Notes: generated from the sequence alone by a model not told the origin. Positions 1-5,883 are shown, counted from the first letter of the stretch. The stretch: 7,578 bases of DNA from an uncultured Synergistia bacterium (GCA_937888925.1 CALARM010001044.1:1-7578); one strand, 5' to 3'. Numbers and translations: made by a program.

Positions 1-848
1 GCGATTCCTTCGGAGGTTTTGGCAGTTTCGGCGACGAAAAACCTGTTGAAGAAGGCGATTCCTTCGGAGGTTTTGGCAGTTTCGGCGACGAAAAACCTGT
101 TGAAGAAGGAGATTCCTTCGGAGGTTCTGGCAGTTTCGGCGACGAAAAACCTGTTGAAGAAGGCGACTTTTCCAGAGGTTTCAGTAAATCTTTGGGAGAA
201 AAAGATAAATCAATTTCATTATTAAAAAAGGGACTTGATAATATACAGGATGCATCTCTCGAAATTTACGGAGCACAGATGACACTTAAGGCAGAAATAG
301 ACAGGGCTAATAGAGGCCCTGTAAGACTCTGTCCCCGTTGTTCCCATGAAGTTGCTGCAGATTTAAAATTTTGCCCTGAGTGTCGTGCAATAATTCCTCA
401 GCTTCACTCTGCTCACAGCAGACTCGACATCAAAGACTCCACTATGGAGGAACAAAAACAGTATATGGTTCCTCCCCATATTAAAAAGGTTTATACTGCT
501 GCCTGGGATGTAAGTAAAGGTAAAATAACAAAGGATGACTTTGAAAAAATACTCGACTGGTTCGAAAATAATATACGGGAAAATAGTATAAACATGAATG
601 AATTACTGACTGTACCTGAGGGCATTACAAAGGAAGAAAAGACACTTTTTGAATCTATCAAACAGAATATAGAAGAAGGTGTACAGGAATGTCTTACCGG
701 TATAGAAGATATGAGAATGTATTTACTGAATGATGATATATTAAATCTGGAGACAGGACTTGGAAAAATTATGAAAGGGGGAGACATGCTTTACGGTGTA
801 AAGCAACTGGGAGACAGGGTGTCACGGACAGGAAGGAAGAATAAGTGA
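1..848 (+). CDS. Repeat-containing zinc-ribbon protein (5' partial)
   Basis: The start lies upstream of the window; the first whole codon is at base 3, and the frame stays open to a TGA at 846-848. An ATG at 192 is in frame but is not the start, because the repeats upstream of it are in the same frame. Seen: three 18-residue repeats DSFGGFGSFGDEKPVEEG (bases 3-164), then a decayed fourth beginning DFSRGFSKS. Next come a short helical part (SLLKKGLDNIQDASLEIY), a zinc ribbon CPRC-X10-CPEC (bases 330-383), and about 150 mostly helical, acidic residues ending in a basic tail (SRTGRKNK). No signal peptide or membrane segment is visible in the part present. Zinc ribbons of this kind mediate protein or nucleic-acid contacts in many unrelated proteins, so no function can be assigned. 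The Gly/Phe/Ser repeats alternate with acidic DEKPVEE blocks and look like a flexible linker. The stop codon falls inside the following 7-bp repeat array. Confidence 0.85.
   Translation, partial: DSFGGFGSFGDEKPVEEGDSFGGFGSFGDEKPVEEGDSFGGSGSFGDEKPVEEGDFSRGFSKSLGEKDKSISLLKKGLDNIQDASLEIYGAQMTLKAEIDRANRGPVRLCPRCSHEVAADLKFCPECRAIIPQLHSAHSRLDIKDSTMEEQKQYMVPPHIKKVYTAAWDVSKGKITKDDFEKILDWFENNIRENSINMNELLTVPEGITKEEKTLFESIKQNIEEGVQECLTGIEDMRMYLLNDDILNLETGLGKIMKGGDMLYGVKQLGDRVSRTGRKNK
3..164 (+). repeat. 54-bp tandem repeat, three near-perfect copies, in coding sequence
   Basis: Copies start at 3, 57 and 111. Copies 1 and 2 differ only at the last base. Copy 3 has one internal change (TTT to TCT, Phe to Ser). 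A diverged fourth copy starts at 165 (GAC TTT TCC). Because 54 is a multiple of three, each copy adds 18 residues in frame. The array probably continues upstream of the window. Near identity at third codon positions points to recent expansion or gene conversion. Confidence 0.95.
330..383 (+). other. Zinc-ribbon motif CX2C-X10-CX2C
   Basis: The four cysteine codons start at 330, 339, 372 and 381. They form CPRC and CPEC knuckles separated by ten residues, the usual geometry of a small zinc-ribbon domain. The motif separates the Gly/Phe-rich repeats from the helical C-terminal part. Confidence 0.85.
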
Positions 849-908
849 GTCGTGAGTCGTGAGTCGTGAGTAAATATATTCCTTACTCACAATTCACGAC
901 TCACTCAC
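845..908. repeat. Inverted 7-bp tandem repeat array (GTGAGTC / GACTCAC)
   Basis: The left arm has GTGAGTC at 845, 852 and 859 and a partial copy at 866. The right arm has ACTCAC at 885, AATTCAC at 891, GACTCAC at 898 and TCAC at 905. The arms are complementary and flank an AT-rich loop of about 13 bases. The array fills the gap between two convergent genes and contains the TGA stop of the left gene. It could fold as a long hairpin and help end transcription from both sides, but there is no clear T-tract. Confidence 0.85.
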
Positions 909-911
909 TAA

Positions 912-1667
912 TTACCAGGAATTACGTTTTACGAGATTTCCTTTTCCGTCAAATATTTCTTCTGAAATTTTATTACCTTTTTCATCATAGGAAAAATTTT
1001 GACTCATTTGTAATGCGTCATCTTCATGATAGAGGCCAATCCATGTGAGAAGATCCTTATCATTATATTTATAGGTATAATAACTTTTTACTTCACCGTC
1101 TTTATTACACCATTTTTTTTCCAGTAAATTACATCTTTCATCCCATTTATAATGGAAAACTCCGTCGAGTTCATCGGAGGAATTATATTTTTCCTCTGAA
1201 GAAGGGGTAAGTTCGGATATATCAGGACTATCGTAAATAAGTCTGTCCTTTTTATCAAGACTGTCATCAGGGTTATACCACGCTTCTTCAATTAATCGTT
1301 CCTGCTCATCATACTGGCTCAGTATATAATATTTTACATTATGCTGCCCGTCCAGTTCCTCTCTTTTTACCATCAAACCTTTTTCATCACAGTAATATCT
1401 GTGAACACCTTTCAGGTTACCAAACCTGTCAAACCATTCTGAGACATTTACACTATTAGAATCACCTTCATATTTATAAATCCTGTAAGAAGCACCGGGA
1501 AATTCTCTTTCATATTTTTCAAATCTTATAACCCTGTTTTTATCATCATAAAAATATTTTATATAATCGTGCGGTAATTTATCGGCACTTAATTCCCACA
1601 TTCCTGCTACTGTAGCATTTTTATTAATTTTTCCTATTCTGAAATATTTCACCTGTTCATTACTCAT
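912..1667 (-). CDS. YD/RHS-like repeat protein, function unknown
   Basis: This 251-residue protein starts at ATG 1665-1667, preceded by AGGAAG seven bases upstream, and stops with TAA at 912-914. From about residue 35 on it is built of roughly seven degenerate units of 24-26 residues. The consensus is close to aromatic-Y-x-Y-D-E-x-G-n-h-(5-8)-x-D-G-x-h, with h hydrophobic; for example SYDEKGNKISEEIFDGKGNL near the C-terminus. Such units resemble YD/RHS-type or YwqK-like beta-hairpin repeats, which form extended beta sheets. There is no signal peptide, membrane segment or toxin-like C-terminal domain, and the protein is far too short for a full RHS toxin. It is rich in Tyr, Asp, Glu and Lys and is probably soluble. 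It lies 219 bases downstream of the radical SAM gene on the same strand, but a repeat array separates them, so joint transcription is uncertain. I do not recognise a named family. Confidence 0.75.
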   Translation of the reverse strand: MSNEQVKYFRIGKINKNATVAGMWELSADKLPHDYIKYFYDDKNRVIRFEKYEREFPGASYRIYKYEGDSNSVNVSEWFDRFGNLKGVHRYYCDEKGLMVKREELDGQHNVKYYILSQYDEQERLIEEAWYNPDDSLDKKDRLIYDSPDISELTPSSEEKYNSSDELDGVFHYKWDERCNLLEKKWCNKDGEVKSYYTYKYNDKDLLTWIGLYHEDDALQMSQNFSYDEKGNKISEEIFDGKGNLVKRNSW

Positions 1668-1674
1668 GTTCTTT

Positions 1675-1680
1675 CTTCCT
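1675..1680 (-). promoter_or_regulatory. Ribosome binding site of the YD-like repeat gene
   Basis: AGGAAG on the - strand lies seven bases before the ATG at 1667. It supports that start. Confidence 0.6.
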
Positions 1681-1693
1681 TTCTCCGAATGTT

Positions 1694-1711
1694 ATAGAAA
1701 ATAATTTCTAT
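1694..1711. other. Small perfect hairpin upstream of the YD-like repeat gene
   Basis: ATAGAAA, a four-base loop ATAA, and TTTCTAT form a perfect 7-bp stem 26 bases before the ATG at 1667. On the - strand it overlaps TATAAC (1691-1696), a possible -10 box, but I see no convincing -35 box. It could be an operator or a leader hairpin, or chance in AT-rich DNA. Confidence 0.3.
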
Positions 1712-1845
1712 GTGCACAGATATTATCCTTCCCGGGTTTTCCTCCATGAGAGATGGTGTTATGAGATTGTTTTTTTCTTTTCGCCACTCTCCTGCCCCTT
1801 AAGTTAATTACATTGTGTGTAACACATAACACGTACAAGTTTTCC

Positions 1846-1880
1846 TCACTGTTCACTGGTCACTGCTCACTGGTCACTGA
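1846..1880. repeat. 7-bp tandem repeat array TCACTGN x5
   Basis: Five adjacent units, TCACTG followed by T, G, C, G and A, start at 1846, 1853, 1860, 1867 and 1874. Only the seventh base varies. The array ends six bases from the stop codon of the radical SAM gene. Unlike the other two arrays in this window it has no clear inverted partner. The rest of the 219-base spacer (1668-1886) holds nothing else I can name. Confidence 0.85.
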
Positions 1881-1886
1881 TATTCC

Positions 1887-3728
1887 CTACCACACAACAA
1901 GATCCTGCATATACCACTTCTTTGTAGGATAATTCTTCACATAATCGGCACCGTATTTTGCTATATAAAGGTGTAAATTTTCCCTGTATTTAAGATACAT
2001 CCACAGAGGCATTCCATAGGCATCTTTACATTTTTCTATACATAGATCTATCATGGCATCAACTTCTTTATCCGTCATACCTGATGTAGATTTATAATAG
2101 AGATTTGTAGAAAGCTCCTGATTATCTTCTATAATATCGACTATGCCGAATTTTTTTGCATCATCTCTCAATTTACTGTGTTTGCCCAGGGTAAAAACAC
2201 TTCTTCCATAAGAATGTATTATATCTTTATGAGCACACATGGCATTTATCGTTTCAGTGGCCTCTTTCTCTGTCTCCGTAGGAAAACCGAAAAATATATA
2301 AGCAAAATTCCATATACCGCAATCACTTGAAGCTTTCAGTATATCATATCTTTTTTCCACATTAATGCCTTTATTGATTAAATCCATAATCCTTTCATTG
2401 CCTGATTCAAAACCCCATAACACCATGGTAAGTCCTGATCTCTGGAGTAAACACAGCAGTTCTGGAGTAAATTCTTCTTCAAGCCTTCCGTTGCTGAACC
2501 ACTTTATATCAAGTTTTTCTTCAATAAACCTTTCTGCCATGGATTTCATATAAGCAGGATTTATAGACTCATCCATAAACTCATAATGTCTTATATTATA
2601 TTTATCCCTCAGATATTTTATTTCCTGTACCAGCCTGTCAAGAGATTTTCCGTCATGTTCCACACCGAAATCGGAATCGCAGAAACTGCATTTACCCCAG
2701 TAACAGCCTTTGCTGCTCTGTATACACAGAACTATATGAGAGGTAAAATATTTATATAATTTCAGACCTGCCAGATCCTGGATGCCAAGATTATTCATCT
2801 TTTCAGGCTGACCTTTATAAGTATATATTACTCTGCCGTCCTTTAAATAAAGTGTGGAAGGTACTTTATGTAAATCTTCTTTTAATCTTACGGTATCACA
2901 GAGTTCTAACATAAATTTTTCCCCTTCACCCATTACCAGTGTATGACAGAAATGTTCAAAAAATCCGGGCAGCCCCAGGAGATTATCCTTAACGCGACCG
3001 AAGAAATTTCCTCCTATATTAATATGAAAATTACCATTTTTCTCTTTGACCATTTTTGCAAGAGTCAACCCCGGAAGAACCTGACTGAAGGAATTTATTG
3101 ATATTGCAATCAAATCAGGTTTATTTTCAAGTATTGCCGGCATGACCTCTTCGTAAAAATCATAAAACATATTTCTTTTCTTATCTGTACAATATGATAA
3201 AATATCCTTCATATTAAAGGCTATTTTTGTATGGCGAAAATCGTTAAAACATAATCTCTCAGGATAATAAGGCAAAGATATAATCTTTAAAGCATCGTCA
3301 ATGATAATAAGGGCATCGACAAGAACATTTGCCTCGTAAAATCTTTCACGATCTCTTGTAACAGATACAGCCTCATCTATCAATTTATGAGTGTTATTCC
3401 ATGCCTCCTGCTCTTCCTTCAGATATTTTTCAATATGAAGTAACTTTGCCGATTCTATATCTAAATTCTCATCCTCTTCTTCAGTAAGACACTTCATTAA
3501 AACCTTTAACTTTAAATAATCATATTCCAGTAAGGTTTTCTCCCTGGAATATTGAATATACCTGGGAGTAAGGATTTTATCATAAAATTCCACATTGAGA
3601 TCCATCAGTTTAACATTATAACCATGATGCCTTAGATGGCCTGCAATAGATGTCATGGCATAATGAGGATTCTGTGGAGTCCATTGAGGTGGGAAAATAA
3701 AGGTAACGTTAAAATCTTCCTTGTTCAT
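1887..3728 (-). CDS. B12-binding domain / radical SAM protein
   Basis: This 613-residue protein starts at ATG 3726-3728 with AGGAGG six bases upstream (3735-3740). Seen: an N-terminal segment FNVTFIFPPQW...MTSIAGHLRHHGYNVKLMDL (residues 6-44) typical of the Rossmann-like cobalamin-binding domain of COG1032 proteins; a charged helical insertion (about 65-190); the rest of the B12-type fold (KPDLIAISINSF at 203, NIGGNFFG at 237, GEGE at 267); then a radical SAM core. The core has the cluster cysteines C342, C347 and C350, FMDESIN (384), GFESGNERIMDLINKG (439) and GFPTET (481). The cysteine spacing is CX4CX2C, not the canonical CX3CX2C. No DXHXXG cobalamin-ligand motif is seen, so cobalamin, if bound, may be base-on or the domain may be vestigial. 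The family includes methyltransferases, cyclases and RiPP-modifying enzymes; the substrate cannot be told. The neighbouring low-complexity proteins are possible but unproven targets. Confidence 0.88.
   Translation of the reverse strand: MNKEDFNVTFIFPPQWTPQNPHYAMTSIAGHLRHHGYNVKLMDLNVEFYDKILTPRYIQYSREKTLLEYDYLKLKVLMKCLTEEEDENLDIESAKLLHIEKYLKEEQEAWNNTHKLIDEAVSVTRDRERFYEANVLVDALIIIDDALKIISLPYYPERLCFNDFRHTKIAFNMKDILSYCTDKKRNMFYDFYEEVMPAILENKPDLIAISINSFSQVLPGLTLAKMVKEKNGNFHINIGGNFFGRVKDNLLGLPGFFEHFCHTLVMGEGEKFMLELCDTVRLKEDLHKVPSTLYLKDGRVIYTYKGQPEKMNNLGIQDLAGLKLYKYFTSHIVLCIQSSKGCYWGKCSFCDSDFGVEHDGKSLDRLVQEIKYLRDKYNIRHYEFMDESINPAYMKSMAERFIEEKLDIKWFSNGRLEEEFTPELLCLLQRSGLTMVLWGFESGNERIMDLINKGINVEKRYDILKASSDCGIWNFAYIFFGFPTETEKEATETINAMCAHKDIIHSYGRSVFTLGKHSKLRDDAKKFGIVDIIEDNQELSTNLYYKSTSGMTDKEVDAMIDLCIEKCKDAYGMPLWMYLKYRENLHLYIAKYGADYVKNYPTKKWYMQDLVVW
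2679..2705 (-). other. Radical SAM [4Fe-4S] cysteine motif, CX4CX2C
   Basis: The - strand codons read C-Y-W-G-K-C-S-F-C, residues 342-350. Three cysteines would bind the 4Fe-4S cluster that cleaves S-adenosylmethionine. There are four residues between the first two cysteines instead of three; codons on both sides are intact, so this is not a reading-frame artefact. Confidence 0.85.
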
Positions 3729-3734
3729 TAATAG

Positions 3735-3740
3735 CCTCCT
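3735..3740 (-). promoter_or_regulatory. Ribosome binding site of the radical SAM gene
   Basis: A perfect AGGAGG on the - strand lies six bases from the ATG at 3728 and fixes that start. Confidence 0.85.
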
Positions 3741-3770
3741 GTTTTCTATAATACCAGTGGTCTGATTAAA

Positions 3771-3796
3771 AATAACTCTATTAGAATGTAAGTAAA
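3771..3796 (-). promoter_or_regulatory. Weak promoter-like match upstream of the radical SAM gene
   Basis: On the - strand TTTAC (3796-3792), 15 bases, then GTTATT (3776-3771) lies 42 bases before the start codon. The layout resembles the stronger TTTAC-N15-GTGATA blocks of the divergent region at 5739-5849. The match is short and in AT-rich DNA, so it may be chance. A separate -10-like TATTAT lies at 3748-3753. Confidence 0.3.
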
Positions 3797-3865
3797 GTGA
3801 AATGTGAAATGTGAAATGTGAAAAGTAATTAATATATTAATCCTATTCACTAGTCACTATTCACT
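3797..3865. repeat. Inverted 7-bp tandem repeat array (GTGAAAT / ATTCACT)
   Basis: The left arm has GTGAAAT at 3797, 3804 and 3811 and GTGAAAA at 3818. The right arm has ATTCACT at 3845, AGTCACT at 3852 and ATTCACT at 3859. The arms are nearly complementary around an AT-rich loop of about 20 bases. The array lies between the start of the radical SAM gene and the terminator of the operon to its right. The period and the GTGA/TCAC core match the other two arrays in the window, while the remaining bases differ. Confidence 0.85.
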
Positions 3866-3880
3866 TTTTAATAAATCACG

Positions 3881-3923
3881 AAAAAAGGGCCTGATTAATC
3901 TATCTGACCAATCAAACCCCTTT
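3881..3923 (-). terminator. Factor-independent terminator of the Met/Gly-rich operon
   Basis: Read on the - strand: AAAGGG with an inner TGATT arm, a loop, then AATCA and CCCTTT running into a T-tract (TTTTTT). It lies 21 bases after the stop of the 119-residue gene, which fits the end of the two-gene operon that starts at 5696. Confidence 0.75.
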
Positions 3924-3944
3924 CAATATCTATCATCGGCTTTA

Positions 3945-4304
3945 TTACATAGCCGTTTTAAATTTTTCTAAGAAATCTTTAAGGGCTTTATCATTTTCCA
4001 GTTCTTTCCTGGCACTTTCCACCATAGAATCTAAATCTTTTGCCGTAATAGATTCATCCTCCATTATTTCTTTCTGCCTTTTACTGATAAACTGTGCTAT
4101 CTCTTCAATGAGAGGCAACATTTTTTCTTTTCGAAGAGTCTCGATTTCTGCAAGAAGATTATCCTGTTCTGCTATTCTGTCCTTGAGAATCTTCATGTCA
4201 CCTGCCACAAGCTTAAGCTTCAGAAGCTTTTCTTTAATTTCTTTCTCCTGAAGGATATAGCCTGTAAACTGCTTCATCTTCTCTTTGACTTCCTGTTTAG
4301 TCAC
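3945..4304 (-). CDS. Small coiled-coil protein, second gene of the operon
   Basis: This 119-residue protein starts at a GTG (4302-4304). GAGAGGG lies eight bases upstream, and that Shine-Dalgarno site abuts the TAA of the gene before it; only 15 bases separate the two genes, so they are almost surely co-transcribed and perhaps translationally coupled. The stop is TAA at 3945-3947. The whole chain is predicted helical and highly charged, rich in Lys, Glu and Leu with heptad-like spacing (for instance IKEKLLKLKLVAGDMKILKD and LLAEIETLRKE). It has no cysteine, signal peptide or membrane segment. Nothing in it identifies a family. Small acidic/basic helical proteins beside genes for aggregation-prone or exported proteins are often chaperones or adaptors; that role is inferred from position only. 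Confidence 0.8.
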   Translation of the reverse strand: MTKQEVKEKMKQFTGYILQEKEIKEKLLKLKLVAGDMKILKDRIAEQDNLLAEIETLRKEKMLPLIEEIAQFISKRQKEIMEDESITAKDLDSMVESARKELENDKALKDFLEKFKTAM

Positions 4305-4312
4305 AGATTATA

Positions 4313-4320
4313 CCCTCTCT
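4313..4320 (-). promoter_or_regulatory. Ribosome binding site of the coiled-coil gene
   Basis: AGAGAGGG on the - strand lies eight bases before the GTG at 4304 and touches the TAA stop (4320-4322) of the preceding gene. This supports the GTG start and suggests coupled translation. Confidence 0.7.
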
Positions 4321-5696
4321 TAATAAGCAGACATAGCCATGGCAGTCATCATCATCTGCATAACTGACATGTACATACGCATCATGTTCATCATACCCAT
4401 GCCGCCCATCATACCGGGACCGCCCATCATACCGGGACCTCCCATACCGCCCATCGGGTCAAAGCCTCCCATACCGCCCATCGGGTCAAATCCGCCCATG
4501 CCGCCGCCCATCGGATTATATCCACCCATGCCCATCGGGTTATAGCCGCCCATACCGCCCATCGGGTTATATCCTCCTCCAAATGCTCCGCCGCCCTGAT
4601 AACCTTTCATAATATCCTCTATCTGTTCAGGCTTATATCCCTGTTCCTTCAACTGATTCTTGAAATCTGCTTCTTTTTCTTTCTGGACTGCTTCAATCTT
4701 CTTCTCTCTTTCTTCAGGAGTCAGTTTCTTGTTATACATAAGATCAAATTGATTTGCACTTATACCGTATTTCTCTTTTATCTGTTTTGTCGCTCCGTCC
4801 ATATCGTAATCAGCCTTATCAAGGACATTATTTCCGTTACCGTCAGATATAACATCGCCGTTGGCAAGTTTTATAGATTTTTTACCGTCAACTGTATCAA
4901 CTTTGGCTTCTATGCCATATTTTTCTTTAAGGTCTGATGCCACTTTATCAAAATCGCTCACACCTGAAGCCATTATATTATTGATGGCAAGGGTTGCTGC
5001 CGGTGAATTGGCAAGATTGGAATTTCTGTCTCCGCCCATACCGGTACCGCCGCTGCCAAAGGGATCTTTTTCAATTCTGTTCTGGAAACCGAAAGAACCG
5101 ACTGCTCCTACTTCTGAAGTCTGCTGTGCCTGACCGTTTGCCGAGAAGGCGAAAGCAAAGGAACCTCCTCCCTGTAATGCACCTGCTCCGGCAAATGAAG
5201 CGGCTCCTGCTCCGGCTCCGGCGAAGGCTCCGCCTGTAAATGGATCTATACCGGCAAAGGCACCTGCTCCGGCTCCGGCGAAGGCACCTGAACCAGCCAG
5301 TGCACCTGCTCCGGCAAAACTTCCATCCATAATGCCACCCATAGATTGACCGAGCATAGAACCTCCTAATCCCATACCACCGAAGGGATCCATTCCACCA
5401 AATCCACCCATACCACCGAAGGGATCCATTCCACCCATCTGCCCGAGACCTGCCATCATACCCATTTCTCCCATAGCGTCCATTCCGCCCATTTCTCCCA
5501 TCATGCCCGGCATCATACCCGGCATCATCATAGCACTCTGCATACCGATCATAGCACCCATCATCATTTGAAGCTGCATGAGACGCTGCATCATGACACT
5601 GGAAAATCCGCCGCCAATCATGCCCATACCCATACCGCCGCCTATCATTGAACTATAGGCCATTGATGCTGAAAATTGTGAACTTACTCCGTACAT
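4320..5696 (-). CDS. Met/Gly/Ala-rich low-complexity protein with EF-hand-like loop
   Basis: This 458-residue protein starts at ATG 5694-5696 after AAAGGAG (5707-5713). Regions in order: a Met/Gly-rich N-terminus with 29 Met in residues 1-90; MDPFGGM repeats (90-108); a Gly/Ala/Phe stretch of AFAGAGAG type (126-180); a linker; a globular-looking segment (about 230-366); and a Met/Gly-rich C-terminus (371-458, 27 Met) holding five copies of G[YF][ND]PMG. The globular part repeats KEKYGI (258 and 308) on either side of an acidic loop DGNGNNVLDKAD (285-296). That loop has oxygen-bearing residues at positions 1, 3, 5, 9 and 12 and Leu at 8, like an EF-hand or dockerin calcium loop. It ends in a Lys/Glu-rich helix. 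There is no classical signal peptide. The gene is divergent from, and resembles at its N-terminus, the DUF1521 protein at 5892. Function is unknown; an exported, metal-binding structural or effector-like protein is my inference. Confidence 0.85.
   Translation of the reverse strand: MYGVSSQFSASMAYSSMIGGGMGMGMIGGGFSSVMMQRLMQLQMMMGAMIGMQSAMMMPGMMPGMMGEMGGMDAMGEMGMMAGLGQMGGMDPFGGMGGFGGMDPFGGMGLGGSMLGQSMGGIMDGSFAGAGALAGSGAFAGAGAGAFAGIDPFTGGAFAGAGAGAASFAGAGALQGGGSFAFAFSANGQAQQTSEVGAVGSFGFQNRIEKDPFGSGGTGMGGDRNSNLANSPAATLAINNIMASGVSDFDKVASDLKEKYGIEAKVDTVDGKKSIKLANGDVISDGNGNNVLDKADYDMDGATKQIKEKYGISANQFDLMYNKKLTPEEREKKIEAVQKEKEADFKNQLKEQGYKPEQIEDIMKGYQGGGAFGGGYNPMGGMGGYNPMGMGGYNPMGGGMGGFDPMGGMGGFDPMGGMGGPGMMGGPGMMGGMGMMNMMRMYMSVMQMMMTAMAMSAY
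4441..4575 (-). repeat. Coding tandem repeats of 24-30 bp, five units
   Basis: Five consecutive units of 27, 27, 30, 24 and 27 bp encode G[YF][ND]PMG(G)MG-type repeats near the C-terminus of the Met/Gly-rich protein. The first two units (4441-4467 and 4468-4494) differ at only two positions. Unit lengths differ by whole codons, which suggests in-frame slippage or unequal crossover. Confidence 0.85.
4809..4844 (-). other. EF-hand-like acidic loop, codons of residues 285-296
   Basis: The loop DGNGNNVLDKAD places Asp1, Asn3, Asn5, Asp9 and Asp12 with a hydrophobic residue at 8, matching the ligand pattern of EF-hand/dockerin loops except that Gly6 is Asn. A second acidic run, DYDMDG, follows directly. 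Calcium binding is plausible but not shown. Only one clear loop is present, whereas EF-hands usually pair. Confidence 0.5.
5371..5435 (-). repeat. 36-bp-period direct repeat in coding sequence
   Basis: A 29-base block at 5371-5399 recurs exactly at 5407-5435. It encodes the repeated MDPFGGMGG segment (about residues 90-110) of the Met/Gly-rich protein. Confidence 0.9.
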
Positions 5697-5706
5697 TTAA
5701 TATCCA

Positions 5707-5713
5707 CTCCTTT
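5707..5713 (-). promoter_or_regulatory. Ribosome binding site of the 458-residue gene
   Basis: AAAGGAG on the - strand lies ten bases before the ATG at 5696, a slightly long but workable spacing. Confidence 0.7.
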
Positions 5714-5738
5714 AAAAAATTTCAAAAAATTCCCTTTA

Positions 5739-5774
5739 AATTTATCACTGCTTTTTGTTAAAAGTAAATAGTTT
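5739..5774 (-). promoter_or_regulatory. Promoter of the Met/Gly-rich operon (left copy of mirrored block)
   Basis: On the - strand this 36-base block holds TTTACT (-35-like, 5768-5763), an 18-base spacer, and TAAATT (-10-like, 5744-5739). It matches the block at 5814-5849 at 28 of 36 positions without gaps. Shared parts are AAA, TATTTACTTTT, AAAA, GTGATA and ATT. GTGATA ends 46 bases before the start codon at 5696. Confidence 0.65.
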
Positions 5775-5813
5775 CTAATGAAAATCAAAAAAAAATTATT
5801 TTTTCAATAATAT

Positions 5814-5849
5814 AAATTATTTACTTTTTTTAAAATGTCGTGATATATT
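5814..5849 (+). promoter_or_regulatory. Promoter of the DUF1521 gene (right copy of mirrored block)
   Basis: TTTACT (-35-like, 5820-5825), an 18-base spacer and TATATT (-10-like, 5844-5849) lie within a block nearly the same as the one on the opposite strand at 5739-5774. GTGATA (5840-5845) ends 46 bases before the ATG at 5892, exactly the distance in the other copy. The 39 bases between the blocks are almost pure A/T. Confidence 0.65.
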
Positions 5850-5877
5850 AGTATCAAAATTTTTAATTTAAGTAATC

Positions 5878-5883
5878 AGGAGG
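5878..5883 (+). promoter_or_regulatory. Ribosome binding site of the DUF1521 gene
   Basis: A perfect AGGAGG lies eight bases before the ATG at 5892, with a run of T between them. It fixes the start. Confidence 0.85.

Noticed and set aside
192..194. ATG as the start of the zinc-ribbon gene
   Set aside because: The same frame is open to the window edge and encodes near-perfect 18-residue repeats, so the gene begins upstream. No good ribosome site precedes this ATG.
19..225. Open frame of 68 residues with its own repeats (KNLLKKA type)
   Set aside because: It is a shadow of the 54-bp repeat. The real gene uses the other frame, which continues through the repeats into the zinc ribbon.
845..908. 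CRISPR array
   Set aside because: Units are 7 bp, directly adjacent and without unique spacers.
866..1048. 60-residue open frame on the + strand
   Set aside because: It starts inside the 7-bp repeat hairpin and runs antisense to the YD-like repeat gene; no ribosome site.
4339..4545. Proline-rich open frame (PPIIPGPP) on the + strand
   Set aside because: It is the antisense of the Met/Gly-rich codons (ATG/GGN read backwards), with no ribosome site, and lies inside a well-supported gene.
5371..5435. Recurrent Asp-Pro (MDPF) as further self-cleavage sites
   Set aside because: Only the dipeptide is shared with GDPHVD. The rest of the motif and its folded domain are missing from the 458-residue protein.
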